A program made the translations under genes and the position numbers. A DNA stretch of 64,000 nucleotides. It comes from Acidovorax_G lacteus. GTDB taxonomy: Bacteria; Pseudomonadota; Gammaproteobacteria; Burkholderiales; Burkholderiaceae_C. The notes below the pieces were generated by a model, which was not told the DNA's origin, made no database searches, and worked only from the letters and a program-made list of their open reading frames with translations. The stretch lies in the NCBI RefSeq assembly GCF_039540375.1, contig NZ_BAABEX010000027.1, forward strand, positions 1-64,000. Reading direction: 5' to 3'. This document shows, in pieces, positions 51,573 through 58,558 of this stretch (the stretch's first letter is position 1; the number at the start of each line of letters is the position of its first letter).

Positions 51573-54014
51573 GTGCAGACTACCTCTTCCGCGCCCCGCC
51601 GCCCCGCCGCCTTGGCCCCTTCGTCCGCCCCGGCGCGCCGCGGTCGCGACCTGCCCGGGCGCTTGCATCCGCTGGTGCGCGCGCTGGCCTGGGCGCTGGC
51701 GGGCACGGCCCTGCCGGTGCTGGCCCAGGCGCAGGACACAGCCCCGGCCGCCAGCGGCTGGGACGCCCCGCCGCGGCTGCGGGCATCGCCGCAGTTGCAG
51801 GAACAGATTCCGAACGAGGCGCGCAGCCAGATGCCCGTGTTCGTCTCGGGCGAGCGCATCAGCGGCCAGACCGATCTGAACGCCGTCATCGAAGGCGATG
51901 CCGAGCTGCGCCGCGGCGACACGGTGCTGCGTGCCGACCGCGTCGAATACACGCTGCCCAATGACCTGGCCAAGGCCCGCGGCAATGTGCGCATCAACAA
52001 GGCGGGCAACCTGTACGAGGGCTCGCAGCTCGAGTTGCGCGTGGAGGCGTTCGAAGGCTTCTTCACCGACGCGCGCTACCGCTTGCTGGCCAACCAGGCC
52101 CACGGCGACGCCAGCCGCGTGAACTTTCTGGACCGCGACCGCGCCATCGTCCACCAGGCTTCGTACACCACCTGCCAGAAGGACGACAGCAGCACCTGGG
52201 AGCCCGACTGGGTGCTCAGCGCCGAGCGCATCCGCATCGACAACGAAGAGCAGGTGGGCACGGCCGAAGGCGCGGTGCTGCGCTTCAAGGGCGTGCCGGT
52301 GCTGCCGATTCCGTACCTCACGTTTCCGCTGTCGGACAAGCGCAAGTCGGGCTTTCTGCCGCCCACCATCAGCGTGGACAGCCGCGACGGCGTGACCTAT
52401 GCGCAGCCGTACTACTGGAACATCGCACCCAACCGCGACGCCACGCTGCGTGCGGCGGTGATGACCAAGCGCGGTGCCAACCTGGGCGGCGAATTCCGCT
52501 ACCTCGAACCCACCTACCAGGGCCAGATCAGCGGCGACTACATGCCCGGCGACCGCCTGCGCGACCGCAATCGCTGGAGCTACTCGGCCCAGCACACCGG
52601 CCGGTTCGACACGCCCGTGGGCGGCCTGGGGCTGAATCTCAACCTCAACCGCGTGAGCGACGACAACTACTGGCGCGACTTCGGCCGCGCCACCGAGGCG
52701 CTGCGCCAGCGCCTGCTGCCCAGCGACGGCATGCTCAGCTGGGCACAGGGCGACTTCAGCGGGCATCTGCGCACGCTCAAGTGGCAGACGCTGCAGGACC
52801 CGACCGCGCCCATCGTGCCGCCCTACGACCGCATGCCCCAGCTGCAGTGGCGCTACCACCCGCAGACCCTGGGCGCGGGCCTGGACGCGAGCGTGGAGCT
52901 GGACACCACCCGCTTTGAAGCCGCGCGCGCGCTCACCGGCCAGCCCAACGCGCAGCGCAGCTACCTGCTCGCGCAGGTGAGCCGGCCCTTCCTGTCGCCT
53001 GGGGCGTTTGTCACGCCGCGCCTGCAGCTGCACAGCACCACGTACAGCTTTGACAGCCCGCTGCGCACCGGCGCGCGCAGCGCGCAGCGCACGCTGCCCA
53101 CCTTCAGCCTCGACAGCGGGCTGGTGTTCGAGCGCGACGCGCAGTACCTGGGCCGCAGCTTGCTGCAGACGCTGGAGCCGCGCGCCTTCTACACCTACAC
53201 GCCCCGGCGCGACCAGAGCGCGCTGCCGGTGTACGACACGGCGGCCAACGACTTCAACTTCGCCACCATCTACACCGAGAACGCGTTTGGCGGGCAGGAC
53301 CGCATTGCCGACAACAACCTGCTGACGTTGGGCGTCACCACCCGCCTGCTCGACCCGGCCACGGGCGCCGAGGCCGCGCGCTTCGGCATCGCCCAGCGGC
53401 TGCGCTTTTCCGACCAGACCGTGACCCTGCCCGGCGGCGCGCCCGTGAGCGAGCGTCTGTCCGACGTGCTGGTGGGCGGCAGCGTGCAGTGGACGCAGGA
53501 CTGGGGCGTCGATTCGACCGTGCAGTACAACCCCAAGACCGGCCGCTCCATCCGCTCGACGATTGGCGCGCGCTACCACCCGGGGCCGTACCGCACCGTG
53601 AGCGCCGCCTACCGCCTGCAGCGCGGCACCAGCGAGCTGCTGGACCTGGGCTGGCAGTGGCCGCTGACCGGCGGTGCCGAGCCCGGTGCCGACCCCATCA
53701 GCCGCGCCAAGGCTGGCGGCCGCTGGTATGCGGTGGGCCGGCTCAACTACAGCCTGCAGGACCGCAAGCTCGTGGACACCGTGGTCGGCGTCGAATACGA
53801 CAGCTGCTGCTGGATCGGCCGCGTGGTGCTGGAACGCCTGCAAAGCGGCGTGACCACCGCCACCACGCGCCTGCTGTTCCAGATCGAGTTCGTGGGCTTC
53901 TCGCGCCTGAGCCTGGGCGCCAGCCCGCTCGACACGCTCAAGCAGCAAGTGCCCCGCTACCAGCCCCTGGGCGCGCCCGCGCGCGCGCCCAGCCGTTTTA
54001 GCCAATACGACTGA
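51573..54014 (+). CDS. lptD: LPS-assembly protein LptD
   Basis: An 813-residue outer-membrane protein that with LptE inserts LPS into the outer leaflet. It begins with a GTG. A signal sequence ends near LAQAQ (about residue 54), preceded by an Arg/Ala-rich extension. The N-terminal jellyroll (about 80-210) includes AVIEGDAELRRGDTVLRADR, and the barrel follows. TCQKDDSSTWEP and the C-terminal YDSCCWIGRVV carry the cysteines that form the inter-domain disulfides. It leads the lptD-surA-rsmA unit; surA starts six bases later. Confidence 0.95.
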   Translation: MQTTSSAPRRPAALAPSSAPARRGRDLPGRLHPLVRALAWALAGTALPVLAQAQDTAPAASGWDAPPRLRASPQLQEQIPNEARSQMPVFVSGERISGQTDLNAVIEGDAELRRGDTVLRADRVEYTLPNDLAKARGNVRINKAGNLYEGSQLELRVEAFEGFFTDARYRLLANQAHGDASRVNFLDRDRAIVHQASYTTCQKDDSSTWEPDWVLSAERIRIDNEEQVGTAEGAVLRFKGVPVLPIPYLTFPLSDKRKSGFLPPTISVDSRDGVTYAQPYYWNIAPNRDATLRAAVMTKRGANLGGEFRYLEPTYQGQISGDYMPGDRLRDRNRWSYSAQHTGRFDTPVGGLGLNLNLNRVSDDNYWRDFGRATEALRQRLLPSDGMLSWAQGDFSGHLRTLKWQTLQDPTAPIVPPYDRMPQLQWRYHPQTLGAGLDASVELDTTRFEAARALTGQPNAQRSYLLAQVSRPFLSPGAFVTPRLQLHSTTYSFDSPLRTGARSAQRTLPTFSLDSGLVFERDAQYLGRSLLQTLEPRAFYTYTPRRDQSALPVYDTAANDFNFATIYTENAFGGQDRIADNNLLTLGVTTRLLDPATGAEAARFGIAQRLRFSDQTVTLPGGAPVSERLSDVLVGGSVQWTQDWGVDSTVQYNPKTGRSIRSTIGARYHPGPYRTVSAAYRLQRGTSELLDLGWQWPLTGGAEPGADPISRAKAGGRWYAVGRLNYSLQDRKLVDTVVGVEYDSCCWIGRVVLERLQSGVTTATTRLLFQIEFVGFSRLSLGASPLDTLKQQVPRYQPLGAPARAPSRFSQYD

Positions 54015-54020
54015 ACCCCT

Positions 54021-55412
54021 ATGAAGCTTCGCGTTGTTGCTCCGTCTGCCCTGGCCCTGGCCGGTCTGTTGGCGCTGGCCGCACAGGCCCAGGGCCTGCG
54101 CCCCCCGCAGGGCACCGGCCTCGGCCGCGCGGCGGCCGCCCCGGCAGCTCCCCTGCCCAGCGCACCGGCGCCCGGCACCCTGCGCTCGGCCGACTACATC
54201 GTGGCCGTGGTCAACTCCGAGCCGGTGACCAACAACGAGGTACGCATCCGCGCGGCCCGCATCGGCCAGCAATTGGGCCAGCAGGGCACGCCGCTGCCCC
54301 CGCAGGACGTGCTGCTGCGCGAGGTGCTGGAGCGCTTGATTGTCGAACGCATCCAGCTGCAGCAGGCGCGCGAGGCCGGTATCCGGGTGGACGACTACGC
54401 GCTGGGCCAGGCCGAACAAGGCATTGCGCGGCAGAACAACATGACGCTGGAGACGCTCTACGCCCGGCTGGAGCGTGACGGCCTGAGCCGCGAGCGCTTC
54501 CGCGAAGAGGTGCGCAACCAGCTGCTGCTGCAGCGCGTGCGCGAGCGCGAGGTCGAGGCCCGCGTGCGCGTGAGCGATCTGGACATCGACCAGTACCTGC
54601 GCGAGCTGCAGGAAGCCGCGCAGAACCGCCCGGCCGAGATCAACCTGGGCCATGTGCTGGTCATCGTCCCCGAGAACGCCCCGCCCGCCCGCGTGGCCGA
54701 ACTGGAAGCGCGTGCCAAGCGCGCTGCCGAGAAGGCCCGCGCCGGGGACGACTTTGCCGCCGTGGCGCGCGAGTTCTCTGAAGGGGCCGAGGCGCGCAAT
54801 GCCGGCGGCCAGCTGGGCCTGCGCCCGACCGACCGCTATCCGGAGCTGTTTGTGGACGCCACGCGCGGCCAGCCGCTGGGCAGCATCGTCGGCCCCATCC
54901 GCTCGCCCGCAGGCTTTCACGTGCTCAAGGTGATCGAGCGCGTCACGCCCGGCCTGCCGAGCACCGTGGTGCAGCAACAGGCGCGCCACATCCTGCTGCG
55001 CACCACGCCGCAGCTCAGCGAAGCCGCGGCCGCAGCGCGCCTGGCCGACTTCCGCCGCCGCGTCACATCGGGCACGGCCGACTTTGCGGCACTGGCCCGC
55101 GAGTATTCGCAGGACGGCAGTGCCAAGCAGGGCGGTGACCTGGGCTGGGCAGGCCCGGGCCGCTACGTGCCCGAGTTCGAGCAGGCACTGAACGCACTCA
55201 AGCCGGGCGAAATCAGCGAGCCCGTGGTCTCGCGCTTCGGCGTGCACCTGATTCAGCTCGTGGACCGCCGCGAGGCCGCGCCCACCCAGCGCGAGCTGCG
55301 CGACATGGCGCGCGACACCGTGCGCGAGAAAAAGCTCGACGAAGCCTTTGCCACCTGGGTGCAGGAGCAGCGCGCACGCGCCTACGTCGAGTACCGCGAG
55401 CCGCCGCAATGA
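54021..55412 (+). CDS. surA: Periplasmic peptidyl-prolyl isomerase chaperone SurA
   Basis: A 463-residue periplasmic chaperone for outer-membrane proteins, including LptD. A signal peptide covers about residues 1-24 (LALAGLLALAAQAQG). The N-domain starts DYIVAVVNSEPVTNNEV. Two parvulin domains begin around ILGHV-type text NLGHVLVIVPENAPP and VQQQARHILLRTTP; the second has GDLGWAGPGRYVPEFEQAL. The C-terminal helix swaps back to the N-domain. The pdxA gene often found between surA and rsmA is missing; rsmA follows after 64 bp. Confidence 0.95.
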   Translation: MKLRVVAPSALALAGLLALAAQAQGLRPPQGTGLGRAAAAPAAPLPSAPAPGTLRSADYIVAVVNSEPVTNNEVRIRAARIGQQLGQQGTPLPPQDVLLREVLERLIVERIQLQQAREAGIRVDDYALGQAEQGIARQNNMTLETLYARLERDGLSRERFREEVRNQLLLQRVREREVEARVRVSDLDIDQYLRELQEAAQNRPAEINLGHVLVIVPENAPPARVAELEARAKRAAEKARAGDDFAAVAREFSEGAEARNAGGQLGLRPTDRYPELFVDATRGQPLGSIVGPIRSPAGFHVLKVIERVTPGLPSTVVQQQARHILLRTTPQLSEAAAAARLADFRRRVTSGTADFAALAREYSQDGSAKQGGDLGWAGPGRYVPEFEQALNALKPGEISEPVVSRFGVHLIQLVDRREAAPTQRELRDMARDTVREKKLDEAFATWVQEQRARAYVEYREPPQ

Positions 55413-55476
55413 GCGGACGTTTTCTGGCGAGCGGCGCACATCCGGCCGTCCCCTGCGACCTGGCAGGGGGCGCGGC

Positions 55477-56238
55477 ATGAAGCACATCCCGCGCAAGCGC
55501 TTCGGCCAGCACTTCCTGTCGGACACCGGGATCATCGACGCCATCGTGCGCGCGATCGCACCCGCGCCGGGCGATCCCATGGTCGAGATCGGCCCGGGGC
55601 TGGCCGCGCTCACCCAGCCGCTGGTCGAACGCCTGGGCCGCCTCACCGTCATCGAGCTCGACCGCGACCTGGCCGCGCGCCTGCGTGGCCACGGCCAGCT
55701 CGATGTGGTGGAAAGCGACGTGCTCAAGGTGGACTTCACCGCCCTGGCCCAGCGCCTGGGCGCGCCGCGGCTGCGCATTGTGGGCAACCTGCCCTACAAC
55801 ATCTCCACGCCCATCCTGTTCCACCTGCTCGCGCATGTGCACGTGGTGCAAGACCAGCACTTCATGCTGCAAAAGGAAGTGATCGACCGCATGGTGGCCG
55901 AGCCCGCCACGGCCGCCTACGGGCGCCTGTCGGTCATGCTGCAGTGGCGCTACGCGATGGAAGACGTGCTGTTCGTGCCGCCCGAGAGCTTCGACCCGCC
56001 CCCGCGCGTGGACAGTGCTGTGGTGCGCATGGCGCCCCACGCCGTCCCCGCGCCGTTGGATGTGGCCGTGCTCGAAGAACTGGTCCAGGTCGCCTTCAGC
56101 CAGCGCCGCAAACTGCTGCGCCACACCCTGGGCCGCTGGCTGGAGCAGCGCGGCTTCGCCGGCGACTTCGACACCCAGCGCCGCGCCGAAGAGGTGCCCG
56201 TGGCCGACTTCGTGGCCCTGGCTCAGCAATGCTCCTGA
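55477..56238 (+). CDS. rsmA: 16S rRNA dimethyladenosine transferase
   Basis: A 253-residue enzyme making N6,N6-dimethyladenosine at A1518 and A1519 of 16S rRNA. KRFGQHFLSDTGII is the family start, MVEIGPGLAALTQPL the SAM site and VGNLPYNISTPILFHL the catalytic NLPY motif. The C-terminal domain has FSQRRKLLRHTLGRWL. The last residues (QQCS) and the stop codon are encoded inside a palindromic repeat that starts at 56228, so the original C-terminus may have been altered. The ATG at 55477 lies at the end of a short spacer. Confidence 0.95.
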   Translation: MKHIPRKRFGQHFLSDTGIIDAIVRAIAPAPGDPMVEIGPGLAALTQPLVERLGRLTVIELDRDLAARLRGHGQLDVVESDVLKVDFTALAQRLGAPRLRIVGNLPYNISTPILFHLLAHVHVVQDQHFMLQKEVIDRMVAEPATAAYGRLSVMLQWRYAMEDVLFVPPESFDPPPRVDSAVVRMAPHAVPAPLDVAVLEELVQVAFSQRRKLLRHTLGRWLEQRGFAGDFDTQRRAEEVPVADFVALAQQCS

Positions 56239-56283
56239 TTTGATAGCTGCTTGTGCTTGATTTATAAGCACGAGCGGGCAATT
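56228..56283 (+). repeat. Palindromic interspersed element, copy 7, containing the rsmA stop codon
   Basis: AATGCTCCTGATTTGATAGC, then arms GCTTGTGCTT and AAGCACGAGC around a seven-base loop, and GGGCAATT at the edge. The rsmA TGA is at 56236-56238, within the left end of the element. Confidence 0.9.
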
Positions 56284-56385
56284 GGGGCATATATTCCAAG
56301 GGCTTTTGCCTGCGGGACGGCTAAGCCCCGCACCTGGCCGCGGTTACTGCTTCATGCTCGAACAACCAGCGCGGAGGTCGAGCCA

Positions 56386-56415
56386 TCAAGCACGAACAGC
56401 TATGGAAGTCATGGC
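56386..56415 (-). repeat. Palindromic interspersed element, half copy 8
   Basis: Only one hairpin arm (AAGCACGAAC) and the AGCTATGGAAGTCATGGC arm remain. It may be a truncated copy or a recombination remnant of copy 7, which lies 100 bp away. Confidence 0.6.
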
Positions 56416-56490
56416 ATTTGGTGGTTGGCGGTAGTTCGCTGCTGGGCTTGTGCTGTGTTCCGAGGCCGGGGTGTGCGCCCGGCGGCGCAC

Positions 56491-56520
56491 CTTCTTTTCT
56501 TGTCTCGCCAAGAAAAGAAG
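56491..56520. repeat. Perfect 12-bp inverted repeat with 6-base loop
   Basis: CTTCTTTTCTTG (56491-56502) and CAAGAAAAGAAG (56509-56520) are exact complements around TCTCGC. The hairpin is at the edge of a GC-rich interspersed block and is not followed by a T tract in either direction. Confidence 0.8.
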
Positions 56521-56946
56521 GCAAAAGAAGGCGACCCTACAGGCTGCGTCCCCACGCGCACTGGCGTGCGCGCGGGGCAACTTGCGGTGCTCGCGCCTGG
56601 GGTGCGCCGCATAACTCACTTCGCGCCTGGGGCGCTGCGTTCGGACAAATGCGGCGAGTCAGTTGACGAAGCCTGCGTGTCCTTCGGCACGCAGGCCACC
56701 CCAGGCGCTCCGCTCCTCGGCGCATCCTGAAGGGGGGTGGAGCGGGCCATTGCTGCGCTCGGCCCGGCGGGGGTTCCAGCGCTCTGACGCAAACAACGGC
56801 ACGTCACGTTCGGGAGGGCGGCTGCACCGCTCGGGCCGGCGAAGCCTGGCACCCCACAGCGCCCGCTTCGTCATGGCGGCAAAAAAACCGGCGCGGCCCC
56901 AGGCCAAGGCAGCCAAGCAAGGGCCGCCCCGCAGCGAGGGCTGCGT

Positions 56947-56985
56947 CCCCCTTCCCGAACGGCGCAGCCGTTCGAGAGAAGGGGG
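56947..56985. repeat. Nested inverted repeat in the rsmA-barstar spacer
   Basis: CCCCCTTC (56947-56954) pairs with GAAGGGGG (56978-56985), and inside it CGAACGGC (56956-56963) pairs with GCCGTTCG (56967-56974) around a GCA loop. The flanking GCGCGCAGCGCCTCAGGGGG is also familiar from Comamonadaceae spacers. Confidence 0.75.
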
Positions 56986-57180
56986 AAGGCGCGCAGCGCC
57001 TCAGGGGGATGTCGCTGACCAGTTCAAGCCGCCGACAGCCAGTACCCCGCATTGAAGGGGCTGCTCATGCGCAGGGCCATGGGGGAGACGTCCACGAGCT
57101 TGTCGGTGGGCATCTTGTCAGCCGGTTCCGAGGGCAGTTCGATCCCCTGCACGGCGGCCGGGGCGTCGCAAGCCTCGTTC

Positions 57181-57215
57181 GCCCGTTCTGCTTGGCTGGT
57201 GGATGCAGAACGGGC
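57181..57215 (-). terminator. Hairpin directly after the barstar stop codon
   Basis: GCCCGTTCTGC (57181-57191) and GCAGAACGGGC (57205-57215) are perfect 11-bp complements with a 13-base loop. On the minus strand it begins at the barstar stop codon. There is no T tract, so it is either a Rho-assisted terminator or an mRNA 3'-end stabiliser. Confidence 0.5.
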
Positions 57216-57640
57216 TACAGAAAAGAATAGAAACACCGGAACGGGATCTTGCGGTCGCCCCAGTAGTCGGCGGCGTCACGGAAGATGTCCAGCAACTGCT
57301 CGCGCGCTTCCTTGTCGAACTTGGCCGTGGTCGGGATCTGCTCCAGCACCACGATGAAGCCCGGCTGCGGGCCCGACTTGTGCAGCGGGTCCGTCATGCA
57401 GTCGTACAGCGCGTCGAAGTTCTTACCGAAGTGCGACGGAAAGGTGAACTGCTCGGCGATCAGGTCTAGCACGTCCTGCTTGGACTGGGCGTGCGCCAGG
57501 TTGGCGTACAGGAAGTGGTGCCCCATGGCGCGCGCCGTCTCCTGCAGGTCCTGCACGCGGAATGCGCGAATGGACTGCACGATGTTGGAGCGCACGCCGC
57601 GCAGCGGCGTCTCGAGGTCTTTGCGAAGTGGCGTCTGCAT
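57215..57640 (-). CDS. Barstar family RNase inhibitor
   Basis: A 141-residue protein whose C-terminal 90 residues match barstar: FLYANLAHAQSKQDVLDLIA, then FPSHFGKNFDALYDCMTDPL, the segment that plugs the barnase active site. Classical barstar is about 90 residues; the N-terminal extension of about 45 is not recognised. It lies 141 bp downstream of the barnase-like gene in the same direction, as expected for an inhibitor protecting the producer. The intracellular location (no signal) fits. Confidence 0.88.
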   Translation of the reverse strand: MQTPLRKDLETPLRGVRSNIVQSIRAFRVQDLQETARAMGHHFLYANLAHAQSKQDVLDLIAEQFTFPSHFGKNFDALYDCMTDPLHKSGPQPGFIVVLEQIPTTAKFDKEAREQLLDIFRDAADYWGDRKIPFRCFYSFL

Positions 57641-57781
57641 CTGCGCTACTCTTTCTCACTAAGTCCAAAACTTCTGGCATCGCGTGCACGGTCTGCCGTG
57701 CATCGCGCGGGCGGGGTCATCCCCACTCCAAAGGCAGCGGCATGGCGGGCCACCCCAGGGGCGGTCTGCCATGCGTCCATG

Positions 57782-58189
57782 TCATTCCACGATCTCGCGG
57801 AAACTCGCGTAGTGGTCCCGGGTGTAGTAGCACGCATCCGGGGTTCGGGGCGGGCCACCACACACGATGCGCCGGGCGCCCCGGTCGCGCGAGCCCGGTG
57901 TTCTGACGGTGTACTCACGGTAATAGCCGCGCTTGTGCAAGGGAAGCAGTTTTTCGCGGTTGCCGAACACCGTGCCGTCCTTTTCGTAGGGAAAAGGGCC
58001 ACCTTCGCGGATCAGGGCGTAGGTGGCACGTCCTTCGCGGGGCAGGTCAGACAGTGCGATCTTGCCGATGGGCGGCGCATCCGGGGCCATGGTGCGTGCC
58101 ACGCCCCAGGCCGGGACTCCGACCAGTGCTGCACCCAATACCCACAAAAAACCTGTTTTGCGCGCACGGGCGGCAACAGCCTTCAGCAT
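57782..58189 (-). CDS. Secreted barnase-like guanyl-specific ribonuclease
   Basis: A 135-residue protein with an N-terminal signal or anchor (GFLWVLGAALVGVPAWGVA, about residues 13-31). The mature domain has barnase features: GNREKLLP, then catalytic Glu in YREYTV, Arg in GARRIVCGG, and His in YYTRDHYASFREI. It should cleave RNA after guanosine outside the cytoplasm, and barstar is encoded next. I start at the ATG at 58189, preceded by AAAGG; a GTG nine bases upstream has no room for a ribosome site. Confidence 0.88.
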   Translation of the reverse strand: MLKAVAARARKTGFLWVLGAALVGVPAWGVARTMAPDAPPIGKIALSDLPREGRATYALIREGGPFPYEKDGTVFGNREKLLPLHKRGYYREYTVRTPGSRDRGARRIVCGGPPRTPDACYYTRDHYASFREIVE

Positions 58190-58558
58190 CCAGGACACCT
58201 TTCAGAAACTACGGGTTAACCCGAAATTTCGAGCCGGTAGTGTGACGCAAGCCCCCCGAAAAAGCAAGCATTTGCCCAAACTTTGGGCAGCCTCCGCAGG
58301 GAGGGTACAAGAGGGTTTGTGAGCGGTTGCTCTCGTCGGAATCCGCTTGCTCTCTAGATCAGGCCGTGCGGCCCATGCGCTGGCATGCGCAGAGCGGCCT
58401 GTGCTGCACGATGGACGACCAGAGCTTCATCAAAGCCGTCTATTGCGCGGCAGGGCTGCTGCAGCGCCACAGCGCTACAGCGCGAGGCCGGTTCGGCACC
58501 GGCTGTGCGCCGCCGCCTCCGCCCCCGGTGGGGCGAAGGGCGTGAACAGGCCCGGCCG
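58190..58558. other. Intergenic region between maeB and the barnase gene
   Basis: This 369-bp spacer presumably holds the barnase promoter on its left side. A small plus-strand frame at 58327-58545 has no ribosome binding site and a proline run at its end; I do not regard it as a gene. Nothing else is recognisable. Confidence 0.5.

Larger units (their letters stand above)
56284..57214. other. Repeat-rich non-coding block between rsmA and barstar
   Basis: Nearly 1 kb with no gene I can support. It contains a half copy of the palindromic element (56386-56415), a long A/G-rich inverted repeat at 56491-56520, and a purine/pyrimidine hairpin at 56947-56985. Much of 56460-56760 has the look of a larger interspersed element I recall from Burkholderiales and Xanthomonadales intergenic DNA. 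The open frames are long only because the DNA is GC-rich. Confidence 0.55.

Noticed and set aside
51516..55787. A 1423-residue open frame antisense to lptD, surA and rsmA
   Set aside because: It spans three well-supported genes on the opposite strand and has the His/Gln/Arg/Ala-rich composition typical of antisense frames in high-GC genomes.
57024..57236. A 70-residue GTG-start frame after barstar
   Set aside because: It overlaps the barstar end, reads through a strong hairpin, has no ribosome binding site and no recognisable family. It could be a gene remnant but I cannot support it.
58327..58545. A 72-residue plus-strand frame between the barnase gene and maeB
   Set aside because: There is no Shine-Dalgarno sequence, the tail is a proline run, and no similarity is apparent.
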